A stretch of DNA of 15,320 nt, taken from the NCBI GenBank assembly GCA_018380195.1, contig JAGZUC010000040.1:1-15320 (forward strand). The letters run 5' to 3'. Shown in pieces: positions 1 to 6,685 of the stretch. Every line of letters begins with the position of its first letter. The stretch's first letter is position 1. The translations under genes were made by a program, and so were the position numbers. Origin of the DNA: Collinsella sp. (lineage in GTDB: Bacteria > Actinomycetota > Coriobacteriia > Coriobacteriales > Coriobacteriaceae). The notes under the pieces were generated by a model. It worked only from the letters and a program-made list of their open reading frames with translations, did not search any database and was not told where the DNA came from.

Positions 1-9
1 CCATGGCGA

Positions 10-149
10 CCACCCCTTCGACTCGAATTCTTGACGGCCTGAACAATCGTCAATATCGGTCGGAGGGGTGGCTTTGTAAAGCCGTTTGTCTCCACCCGCA
101 TAGCGGGTGGGTTGAAGCTGGCCGCTGCGCGGCCAGCAGACTAAAGTCT
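10..149. repeat. Array of five consecutive hairpins (candidate mobile palindromic repeat or structured RNA)
   Basis: Five inverted repeats follow one another almost without spacers. (1) 10-22 pairs with 59-71 (13 bp with one G-T pair), enclosing a second stem of 31-36 with 48-53. (2) 70-75 pairs with 78-83 around a 2-base loop. (3) 92-99 pairs with 103-110, a perfect 8-bp stem with loop ATA. (4) 117-125 pairs with 129-137, a perfect 9-bp stem with loop TGC. (5) 138-142 pairs with 145-149, with a 2-base loop. Loops of 2-3 bases suit DNA cruciforms or single-strand DNA hairpins better than RNA. This is reminiscent of palindromic units moved by Y1 (IS200/IS605-like) transposases, or of Rickettsia palindromic elements that sit in frame in genes. 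No transposase is visible. The right boundary coincides with the point where homology to the glycosyltransferase gene begins (about 150). Confidence 0.6.
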
Positions 150-150
150 T

Positions 151-271
151 GAACTCAGGCCAGCGCTGCATGAACAGCGCTTGCTCGCGCTTCCAGCGGC
201 GCAGCTTTTCCTCGTTGGCCTCTTCCCTGCCGCGCGAGGTGAACTCGTAGTGGCACAGCTCGGCATAGGGC
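151..271 (-). repeat. Direct repeat copy 1 of the glycosyltransferase 3' end
   Basis: This 121-bp segment matches 1992-2112 in the same orientation, with six differences by eye. It corresponds to residues 767-807 of the two-domain glycosyltransferase. Homology stops sharply at both ends: on the left at the hairpin array, on the right at a ribosome binding site. The two copies lie 1,841 bp apart and bracket the Abi cassette. Confidence 0.8.
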
Positions 272-429
272 ATTTGCCCTCCTCCAGCAAAACACTGTCA
301 CTAACTTAGCCCACCAACCTCGCCATTTGTTAAGCAACAAGTGCGAGCGGTAGGTATTGATCTACAACCGTTGGGGATTGAAAAAAATGCAGTAGCCGAA
401 AACGTAATATCTTCCGATTGGCGCGGCAT

Positions 430-464
430 AAAAATAGAGGGCGTCCCATAAAGAGAAGCCCCCT
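430..464 (-). terminator. Rho-independent terminator after the Abi gene
   Basis: On the minus strand a 7-bp stem (458-464 with 436-442) closes a 15-base loop and is followed at 435-430 by ATTTTT. The one imperfect pair is G-U only when the minus strand is read as RNA (it is A-C on the plus strand), which supports minus-strand use. It lies about 50 bp past the Abi stop codon. Confidence 0.5.
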
Positions 465-516
465 TGCAAAACGGCCGAACCGCTTTTCGAAGTGGGAAAT
501 ATTCTGCACCAGATGC

Positions 517-1530
517 CTAGGAATCGCAAGAAGGCATATCTTCAGCGTCACACAAATACCATGCGCCGATCACTTTCGACAAAAACGAGAAGGAGGAAGT
601 TATGACCTCCGCACCTTTATAGTAGTTGATGTTGCGATTTGCCCTAGAAATAAACTTGGAAAGCGATTGTGCTTTGTGCTTAATAACGCCTTTAGACGAC
701 ACCTCTTTGTGCAGATATAGCGTTGTGACAATCTGGCGTATTCGCTCATTGCTCATCCTTGCCTTACGCTGATAAGAGCCAACCCCATCTATTTTGCTCA
801 ATGCCTTCATAACACCGTTATTTGCCCTTCGGGCATTCTCACCCGAAGCAAGACCATTAAGAATGCAACTATTGTGAGCACACGCGTTGCGGAGATCTTT
901 TGCCGCGCGAAGCAAATAAAACCTATCGCGAAGCTCATCATCGTCAAACCGTTTGGCGCAAAACAAAATGAATGAATTAAAGGCGCCAAAGGTAATAACT
1001 TCCAGAAAGGCCCAGACAGGCATATTAAAACCACTGTATTTTGCAAGAATGCCTGCAGAATAGGCACTCGACTCACAACGTGAAATCTCTTTTTTAACCC
1101 AGTTGGTCACATTCCCCTTGCTATCAAATGTATCCTGCTCGCTCAAATAGTCTTGAACGATTTCGTAACCGTCCTCGGCATGCTGCTCTATCCTGCCCAG
1201 CAAGTCAACTTTGCAGAAGTGCTCGATATCAAGAGTGAGTGAAATCATCTCGTTTCGAAGCAACATATCGATAATCGAAAGGTCAACAAGCATCTTGAAA
1301 TCTAAGTTGACATATTCACCCTTGCGTTTTCCATCAGAAACCTTTGGAAATCCGGTGCGGTACGAGCGCAAGCGAAAGTAATTGTTGTTCTTCGTCAGAT
1401 ACTCGACTGCCTCTGCCTCGCTCATATAGCGGAAACGGACACCCTTGCTCTTAAGATGGGAGACTTGTTCCCAAGGAGTAAGCCAAGGCTTTTGATCGCA
1501 CATATCTTGTTGACGAATAGGACTATTCAT
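517..1530 (-). CDS. Abi_2/AbiF-type abortive infection protein with a HEPN RNase-like motif
   Basis: A 337-residue protein of the Abi_2 family (AbiD/AbiF phage-resistance proteins). Its N-terminal block, YLTKNNNYFRLRSYRTGF (residues 44-61), has the family's NYxRLxxY signature. A central segment, PVWAFLEVITFGAFNSF (171-187), matches the conserved PxW..E..TFG.LS block. RNACAHN (214-220) is an R-x4-H motif as in HEPN ribonucleases, which suggests a toxin that cuts RNA when phage infection is sensed. The ATG at 1530 has GGAGAG seven to eight bases upstream. The gene is AT-richer than the GT genes and lies alone between two copies of the GT 3' end, so it looks acquired. A candidate structured RNA lies directly upstream and a terminator directly downstream. 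The family call is strong. RNase activity and phage defence are inferred from the family, and the symbol abiF is withheld because the subfamily was not confirmed. Confidence 0.88.
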   Translation of the reverse strand: MNSPIRQQDMCDQKPWLTPWEQVSHLKSKGVRFRYMSEAEAVEYLTKNNNYFRLRSYRTGFPKVSDGKRKGEYVNLDFKMLVDLSIIDMLLRNEMISLTLDIEHFCKVDLLGRIEQHAEDGYEIVQDYLSEQDTFDSKGNVTNWVKKEISRCESSAYSAGILAKYSGFNMPVWAFLEVITFGAFNSFILFCAKRFDDDELRDRFYLLRAAKDLRNACAHNSCILNGLASGENARRANNGVMKALSKIDGVGSYQRKARMSNERIRQIVTTLYLHKEVSSKGVIKHKAQSLSKFISRANRNINYYKGAEVITSSFSFLSKVIGAWYLCDAEDMPSCDS

Positions 1531-1559
1531 TGCGCTCTCCAGCGTATTTGATGAAATAA

Positions 1560-1700
1560 CAGATTGATTTTATCCTAACTTTAAATACCTATTAAACAGC
1601 CGGACGCTCATGCAAATACATCATGGCGCGCCGCCGTCCATCTTGCCTTGAGCTCGTTACAACATTTGCATTAGCTTCCACAGAATTAGGAGGAGTATCC
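1560..1700 (-). ncRNA. Candidate structured RNA upstream of the Abi gene (abiF-RNA-like)
   Basis: Between the operon end and the Abi start is an unusually structured stretch. A long stem forms from 1664-1671 with 1610-1617 (8 perfect pairs) and, past a 1x1 mismatch, from 1673-1675 with 1606-1608. Inside its 46-base loop the bases 1636-1639 can pair with 1602-1605 just outside the stem, giving a possible H-type pseudoknot. The loop also holds a GC-rich hairpin (ATGG/CCAT at 1623-1641) that competes with the pseudoknot. A further small stem lies near 1690-1705. From memory, Rfam has an abiF RNA motif that lies next to abiF-like genes, and the placement here fits. I could not align to that model, so identity is an inference. 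The RNA could act as an antitoxin or guide for the HEPN protein, or as a leader. Confidence 0.45.
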
Positions 1701-1705
1701 TCTCG

Positions 1706-1897
1706 CTACCTCATTTTGAGCTGAGTAACATCGTAAATTGACCCGACCTGAGCCACTGTCCAGCACACGGTGCAGAAACCCTCCCCCAAGAAAGAGTTTT
1801 TATCGCACTTACACCCACCAAGGCTCCTCTTCATACTTTTCCGCATAGGGAGAACGACACCCACTAGCAAACTCATAAACCAATAGATAGAGTCCAT
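1706..1897 (-). CDS. Possible small membrane/zinc-ribbon-like protein (doubtful)
   Basis: A 63-codon frame lies in the gap between the two-domain glycosyltransferase and the Abi gene. It has a hydrophobic N-terminus (IYWFMSLLVGVVLPM, residues 4-18) and cysteines in a C-x-C-x10-C-x2-C arrangement (GCKC ... FCTVC), which could be a zinc knuckle. No good ribosome binding site precedes the ATG, and a second short frame starts at 1922 just after the glycosyltransferase stop. I do not recognise a family. It may be a chance frame or a remnant of the inserted segment. Confidence 0.2.
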   Translation of the reverse strand: MDSIYWFMSLLVGVVLPMRKSMKRSLGGCKCDKNSFLGEGFCTVCWTVAQVGSIYDVTQLKMR

Positions 1898-1925
1898 ATG
1901 CGTCGCGATCTATCCACGCCATTTT

Positions 1926-4412
1926 CTAAAGCGAGAAATACTCGCTCTCAGCGGATAAGTTCGGCCCCAACCATGGATCGCCCGTCAAGAAGAACTCCGG
2001 CCAGTGTTGCATGAACAGCGCTTGCTCGCGCTTCCAGCGGCGCAGCTTTTTCTCGTTGGCCTCTTCCCTGCCGCGCGAGGTGAACTCGTAGTGATACAGC
2101 TCGGCATAGGGCGTATAGATGGTTCGATAGCCCGCCTCCCACACGCGCAGACAAAAGTCCGCGTCGTTAAAGCCGACGGCGAATTCCTCGTCGTAGCCTC
2201 CGACCCGCTCAAATACGTCGCGTCGGACCATCTGACAGGCACCAGTTACGGCGCTAAAGTTACCGGGGCGCGCAGCGCGGGCAAGATAGCCCTCGCGCTT
2301 TGCCGAGAAGTCCTGGTTGGCATGGGCAAGTGCGCCACGCACGCCAACCAAGATGCCGGCATGTTGCACCAGATGATCGGCAAAGTAGAGTTTGGCGCCC
2401 ACCACGCCCGCATCGGGACGCTGCAGATACCCCATCATCTCTTCGATAAAATCGGGGCTTATGACCTCGGTATCGTTGTTGAGCAGCAGCAGGTAGTCGC
2501 CCTTGGCGTGCTCCACACCAAAATTGATGATCTGAGAGTAATTGAACTCGCCCGGCCAGTACACAACGTGCGCGATGCCCTTACCTTCGGATGCAGCAGT
2601 CACGCGCTCTGGCAAGGTTTCGTAATACGCAAACGTCTCCGGGGCTTTGCTGTTGTTCTCCACCAAGACGATCTCGTAATTGGCATACGTTGCCTTCTGA
2701 GCGATCGACATCACGCAGGCATCGAGCGTCTCAACGTGATCCTTGGTGGGAATCACAATACTCACCAGCGGCGCAGGCTCCGGCAGCGCATAGCGCATGC
2801 GGTAGACAAACGGCGTATCGGTCTCCTCGACCGTTCCGCAAATGCCCAGCGCGTTAAAGTGACGCTGAAGCGCAAGGCGCCCGGCTTCAATAGCATACGG
2901 CTTGCTATCGGCAGAGCCATCGGCGGTCGATCCAGGATGAACGCGCCAGTGATACAGCACGTGCGCGACATGCTCAAACCGCGCACCCGCTGCAAGGCAG
3001 CGAAGCGTCAGGTCGTAATCCTGGGCACCCGCAACGTCTTCTGGAGACGTACCAATGTGATCGATGAGCGCCTTCCCCACCATCAGGAAATGCGTCACGC
3101 AGTTATGGCTATAGAGCAGGTCGACGTTGAGCTTAGTCTTAAAGACCGGCTGGCCCCACTCCCCCGTTTTCTGGAACATGTCCTCGTCGCAGAACAGGAC
3201 CTGAGGACGCTCGCCCTCGGCAGCCTTGTTCAACGCGGCAACATAGTGGAATAATGCGTCCGGTTCCAGGATGTCATCGTGGTCCAAGAACGCGATGTAG
3301 TCGCCCGTCGCTTGCTCAATACCAGCGTTGGTGTTGACCACAATGCCGCCGTTGCCGGGAAGCTCGATGCGACGGATGCGCTCGTCATTGGAATCCGCCG
3401 CAAGATTGGCCACCGCATCCCATTCGGACGAGGCGTCCATAAGCAGCAATTCCCAGTTGTCATAGCTCTGGGCTAGCACCGAATCCAGCAGCTCGCGCAG
3501 GAAGACCCGATCAGTCTTGTAGCACGGCACCACAATACTCACGAGCGGCCTATAGGCAAATGCCGCCGAAGCGACACGCTGGCACGCCAAATCACCCGGC
3601 TTTGCGCGATGCTGCTCAAACCAACGTCGATAAGCTGCGTCGTCTGCACGCGCGTCCTTCATGCGGTTCCAACTGTCGTCGACCATGCCGTTGTACAGGC
3701 GACCATCCATGGAGCAAAAGCCAGTCTTGATCTGCCCCACGGGATCGCTCGCAATCGCGACAAAATCGCGTATATCCTGAAACATCTCCACACTCAGGAA
3801 GGTTTTATTGAGGCGCGTCCCGTTCTGCTGCGGCACATCGACCTGCGATTCGAACACATGCACGGTAACATCGATGGCATTCATATGCGTATCGAAGGTC
3901 TGGAGCTCAGGTGCGCACTGGAGGTCTCCCGCCCAGGCAACCTCATAGCGCCACACCGCGCCGGCGTCTGCCGGCAAATAGCGAATGGCATCGATCTCGT
4001 AGCGACCGCTGCATTCGCCACGCTGTGCATCACGGATAAGCGCGCACAGTGCAGGCTTTGCTTTATAGTTAATCTTGGATTCCAGCTTGGCCACGCGGCT
4101 ATCGAGGCGAATGGAGCCCAGCCTTTGGCCACCGGATGCAAATGTGACGTCAATCGTAGAGCCGTCCAAAAAGGGAAGCACCAAGACGGCGAGCTCGCGC
4201 TCGTAATCGGAAACGGAAGGGCAAAGCGCCAACACACGGCCATGATCGACCGGGAGCACCAGCGACGGCACACAAGAACCGCTCGTCGTCGCATGGGTAA
4301 ACGCTTGAGAACCCTCCCGCTCAATAAGCGCGGCGACATCCTGACCGGCAAAACGAAGCAGCACAAACAGACGGCCCTGACTGCGGCAAAGTGCCAAACG
4401 CTTGATACTCAT
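1926..4412 (-). CDS. Large family-2 glycosyltransferase with two GT-A domains
   Basis: An 828-residue protein, last gene of the glycosyltransferase operon. Residues 1-280 form an N-terminal region with no motif I recognise. GT-A domain 1 begins at PLVSIVVPCYKT (289-300) and carries LDHDD (376-380), the metal- and nucleotide-sugar-binding DXD region. GT-A domain 2 begins at PLVSIVIPTKDH (548-559) and carries LNNDTEV (644-650) and FNDADFCLRVW (748-758). Tandem GT2 domains of this kind occur in enzymes that extend rhamnan, O-antigen-like or cell-wall glycans by adding two different linkages. The expected place of action is the inner face of the membrane, using lipid-linked acceptors. Its ATG directly abuts the stop codon of the preceding gene (TAGATG at 4415-4410), so the two are probably translationally coupled. 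The last ~41 matched residues (767-807) are duplicated at 151-271. Donor and acceptor cannot be told from sequence. Confidence 0.93.
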   Translation of the reverse strand: MSIKRLALCRSQGRLFVLLRFAGQDVAALIEREGSQAFTHATTSGSCVPSLVLPVDHGRVLALCPSVSDYERELAVLVLPFLDGSTIDVTFASGGQRLGSIRLDSRVAKLESKINYKAKPALCALIRDAQRGECSGRYEIDAIRYLPADAGAVWRYEVAWAGDLQCAPELQTFDTHMNAIDVTVHVFESQVDVPQQNGTRLNKTFLSVEMFQDIRDFVAIASDPVGQIKTGFCSMDGRLYNGMVDDSWNRMKDARADDAAYRRWFEQHRAKPGDLACQRVASAAFAYRPLVSIVVPCYKTDRVFLRELLDSVLAQSYDNWELLLMDASSEWDAVANLAADSNDERIRRIELPGNGGIVVNTNAGIEQATGDYIAFLDHDDILEPDALFHYVAALNKAAEGERPQVLFCDEDMFQKTGEWGQPVFKTKLNVDLLYSHNCVTHFLMVGKALIDHIGTSPEDVAGAQDYDLTLRCLAAGARFEHVAHVLYHWRVHPGSTADGSADSKPYAIEAGRLALQRHFNALGICGTVEETDTPFVYRMRYALPEPAPLVSIVIPTKDHVETLDACVMSIAQKATYANYEIVLVENNSKAPETFAYYETLPERVTAASEGKGIAHVVYWPGEFNYSQIINFGVEHAKGDYLLLLNNDTEVISPDFIEEMMGYLQRPDAGVVGAKLYFADHLVQHAGILVGVRGALAHANQDFSAKREGYLARAARPGNFSAVTGACQMVRRDVFERVGGYDEEFAVGFNDADFCLRVWEAGYRTIYTPYAELYHYEFTSRGREEANEKKLRRWKREQALFMQHWPEFFLTGDPWLGPNLSAESEYFSL
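1992..2112 (-). repeat. Direct repeat copy 2 (inside the glycosyltransferase gene)
   Basis: The intact partner of the 121-bp repeat at 151-271, inside the coding sequence for residues 767-807 of the two-domain glycosyltransferase. About 95% identical by eye, same orientation. Confidence 0.8.
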
Positions 4413-5480
4413 CTACACTTCTCGCTTTCCCAGGGCGTTCGCTGCCATGCGTTTGCAGGCACCCAGGCGCCCAAACCTCAAGATGTCGTAATCGAACATG
4501 AGCTTTTTGCATACACGGGCATTGGGGGCCTTGCTGGCAAGCGCCGCGCGCACCATAGCGGCAACAGAAGGAGCGCATTGTGCGGGCGCAGCATCGCTGC
4601 CCACGGCAGAACCGGCAAGCGCCGTGGCAACGGCAGCAAACACCTTGCCGCAGTCCGAACCCAGCAACCTGAGTGCATCGTACAGCACCAGATCGCATAG
4701 GAAGTACGCCAGGTCATCGGCATGCTGGGCATCGAGACCATCGCGCTGCCAGTCAGCCAGCACCGCAGAGTAAATCTTCACGTGCTCCAGCAGACGTGTC
4801 TCGTCATCGTAGCGCATGGTGTCCATGAGCGAACCCTTGCGCGCCACGCGGTAGTCATACAGCTTGTTCGAGATAAGCGCGGTCTTATGCGAACGACCGT
4901 ACACGGCAAAATCGAAGACCTGGTCCTCGCCATATTTAACGGTTTCGTCAAACACGATCCCGTTACCCCGCAAAAACTCACGCTTGCAGGCGGTGCGCCA
5001 TGCAAAGGGGCGAGATGCTTCCTTAAACAGTAGGTCGGAGCTATAGCCTTCAAACGACACATCGCGCGGGCTCAGCACATAGTTAAGCCACGGATACCCC
5101 GCCTCCAGCGGATACGGATTCGCGCCAAAGGTCAAAACGTCGCAGTCTTGGCGCTCAAAGGCATCGACGATCACGCGGCATGCATCGGGCGTAAAGCGGT
5201 CGTCGGAATCCAAAAACGCAACGATAGGCGCCGTGGACGCAGCGATACCTGCATTACGCGCACTCGACAGGCCGCCGTTCTCCTTATCGACCAACGTAAA
5301 GCGCGCGTCCTTTTCGCAATAGGCAGCCGCAATATCGCGCGAACCGTCCGGCGAGCCATCGTTGACCAGCACGCCTTCCCAATCGGGCATGTCCTGCGCA
5401 AGCAGGGAGTCCAGGCACCAGGCCAGGCACTCCTCCACCTTATAGATGGGAACGACAACGGAAATCTTGGGGGTAGTCAT
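4413..5480 (-). CDS. Family-2 glycosyltransferase (type B paralogue)
   Basis: A 355-residue GT2 enzyme, fourth gene of the operon. The GT-A fold opens with PKISVVVPIYKVEE. VNDGS (39-43) binds the nucleotide, ENGGLSSARNAG is the typical acceptor-side helix start, and LDSDD (90-94) is the DXD metal site. YGED in the middle is the usual catalytic-base region. I chose the ATG at 5480 because AGGAG lies nine bases upstream; an in-frame TTG at 5486 is only three bases from it. The protein aligns end to end with the 346-residue enzyme at 6686-7726, including the LLF...R.A..RE.L...GI.F and K.Y.Y segments. The two are therefore ancient duplicates that probably transfer different sugars or make different linkages. 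The preceding gene ends only 12 bases upstream of this start. Confidence 0.92.
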   Translation of the reverse strand: MTTPKISVVVPIYKVEECLAWCLDSLLAQDMPDWEGVLVNDGSPDGSRDIAAAYCEKDARFTLVDKENGGLSSARNAGIAASTAPIVAFLDSDDRFTPDACRVIVDAFERQDCDVLTFGANPYPLEAGYPWLNYVLSPRDVSFEGYSSDLLFKEASRPFAWRTACKREFLRGNGIVFDETVKYGEDQVFDFAVYGRSHKTALISNKLYDYRVARKGSLMDTMRYDDETRLLEHVKIYSAVLADWQRDGLDAQHADDLAYFLCDLVLYDALRLLGSDCGKVFAAVATALAGSAVGSDAAPAQCAPSVAAMVRAALASKAPNARVCKKLMFDYDILRFGRLGACKRMAANALGKREV

Positions 5481-5492
5481 AGCCAAGTGCTC

Positions 5493-6611
5493 CTACTGTG
5501 CGGCCGGCACGTCATCGGGATGCGGATTATCGCCGTAGGTGCGCTGATACGTCAGCACGCGCCAGACCAGCGGCAGGCCGCCGATCTTAAAGTAGTGCTT
5601 AAACGTATTGAGCTTGCCCGGCTTCTTAAAGTCAAAGCGCGAATCGATATAAGCACGGGGCGACTTGACCATCAGGCGCAAGTCGGTCTCGCCACGCGGG
5701 TCGAACAGCGACAGATCAAAGCGACCAGCATCCCAATCGGCCTTGAGCTCGGGCGAGGCCTTCTGCCAAAACTGCTCGCGCAGCTCATCGACCAAACGCT
5801 CGTCATTCCAACGATACGTATCGACCTTCATGCGCATTAAAATCCCCTGGAGCTGAGCCTTGAGCTCGGGACGCTCATCCAAAAAGCGCTGCATCTCGGC
5901 ATATTCGTCGCATACGCAAAACACCTTGTTGGGCGAATTAACGGAGCTCTTCTCGTTATCCTGGCGATAGCACAAAATGGGGTCCGCAATAAACGCGGCG
6001 CGCTCGGCGCAAGCCCAAACCTTAAAGTTAAAGCCTGCGTCCTGATACGAGGCACCCGGCGTGGGAAGGAACCGAATCTGATTGTCGTTGAGGAACTCGC
6101 GCCGATAGATAGCCGACCAAATGGAAGGTTTGCGGTAGAAGATGCCCGGGCGATCGACAGGGCGATACGCGGCGCCCGTCATATGCTCGTCGATGATCCC
6201 AAACAGCTCACGGCGCTCGCTGGGCGTGGACCAATACAGGTAAAAGTCGCCCTTCACCACATCGGCATGCTCAGCATCGGCCTTGGCGACCAGCTTTTGG
6301 AGCGAATCCTCAAACATAAAGTCGTCGGACTCAAGGATGCCCACGTACTCACCGCGCGCCATCTCCAGGCCGCGGTTCATCGAGTCGCCGTAGCCGCTGT
6401 TGGCTTTGTCGATCATCTTTACACGGGGGTCGCGCTCCATGTACTCGCGGATGATATCTGGCGAGCTATCGGTGGAGCCGTCGTTGATGCAGATGATCTC
6501 GATGTCCTCGAGCGTCTGCGCCACGGCGGAATCGAGGCACTCGCGCAGGTAGCGTTCGACATTGCAAATGGGAACAAGCAGCGAAACTTTAGGGGTATCA
6601 GAGTTCTGCAA
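5493..6611 (-). CDS. Family-2 glycosyltransferase (type A paralogue)
   Basis: A 372-residue GT2 enzyme. The start is the TTG at 6611, with a full AGGAGG five bases upstream. The longer open frame to 6800 would overlap the upstream gene and is rejected. Motifs are PKVSLLVPICNVERYL, INDGSTD (42-48), KANSGYGDSMNRGL (69-82) and ESDD (94-97) in place of the usual DXDD. The C-terminal ~150 residues carry no motif I recognise and probably bind the acceptor. It is closely similar to the 367-residue protein at 7733-8836, with parts of the first 100 residues almost identical at both DNA and protein level. It lies 74 bp after the preceding gene, in a gap that holds a possible internal promoter. Confidence 0.92.
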   Translation of the reverse strand: MQNSDTPKVSLLVPICNVERYLRECLDSAVAQTLEDIEIICINDGSTDSSPDIIREYMERDPRVKMIDKANSGYGDSMNRGLEMARGEYVGILESDDFMFEDSLQKLVAKADAEHADVVKGDFYLYWSTPSERRELFGIIDEHMTGAAYRPVDRPGIFYRKPSIWSAIYRREFLNDNQIRFLPTPGASYQDAGFNFKVWACAERAAFIADPILCYRQDNEKSSVNSPNKVFCVCDEYAEMQRFLDERPELKAQLQGILMRMKVDTYRWNDERLVDELREQFWQKASPELKADWDAGRFDLSLFDPRGETDLRLMVKSPRAYIDSRFDFKKPGKLNTFKHYFKIGGLPLVWRVLTYQRTYGDNPHPDDVPAAQ

Positions 6612-6619
6612 GAGAACCT

Positions 6620-6651
6620 CCTGTTGAATAGCGTGTAACAGGGTTATTTTA
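6620..6651 (-). promoter_or_regulatory. Possible internal operon promoter (extended -10)
   Basis: The 74-bp gap between two GT genes, the largest in the operon, contains TGCTAAAAT on the minus strand (-10 TAAAAT at 6651-6646 with an upstream TG). No convincing -35 is seen, which extended -10 promoters can tolerate. Transcription would begin near 6639, about 28 bases before the TTG start. Confidence 0.3.
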
Positions 6652-6685
6652 GCAGCCGAGTTGCGGCGGGCGGCAGCGCTTGGAA

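Larger units (their letters stand above)
1..273 (-). pseudogene. Partial frame: glycosyltransferase C-terminal fragment fused to a hairpin-repeat translation; runs off the window
   Basis: Reading leftward from an ATG at 273-271, a frame of 91 codons has no stop before the window edge. A strong ribosome binding site (GGAGGAGG) lies a few bases upstream, at about 277-284. The first ~41 codons (MPYAELCHYEF ... MQRWPEF) match residues 767-807 of the two-domain glycosyltransferase at 1926-4412 with four amino-acid differences. That is a C-terminal tail without catalytic motifs. From about position 150 the match ends, and the frame continues through a hairpin-dense sequence (KTLVCWPRSGQ ... FESKGWSPW). 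The protein therefore cannot be a working transferase. It may be the remains of a second GT copy, or a small chimeric protein if the frame continues usefully to the left. The ribosome binding site directly before the fragment is odd for simple debris. Certain: the frame and the homology. Unknown: whether it is expressed. Confidence 0.55.

Noticed and set aside
155..340. A 61-codon minus-strand frame resembling one inside the two-domain glycosyltransferase
   Set aside because: Both are the same out-of-frame shadow of the GT reading frame; the real frame is the one starting at 273.
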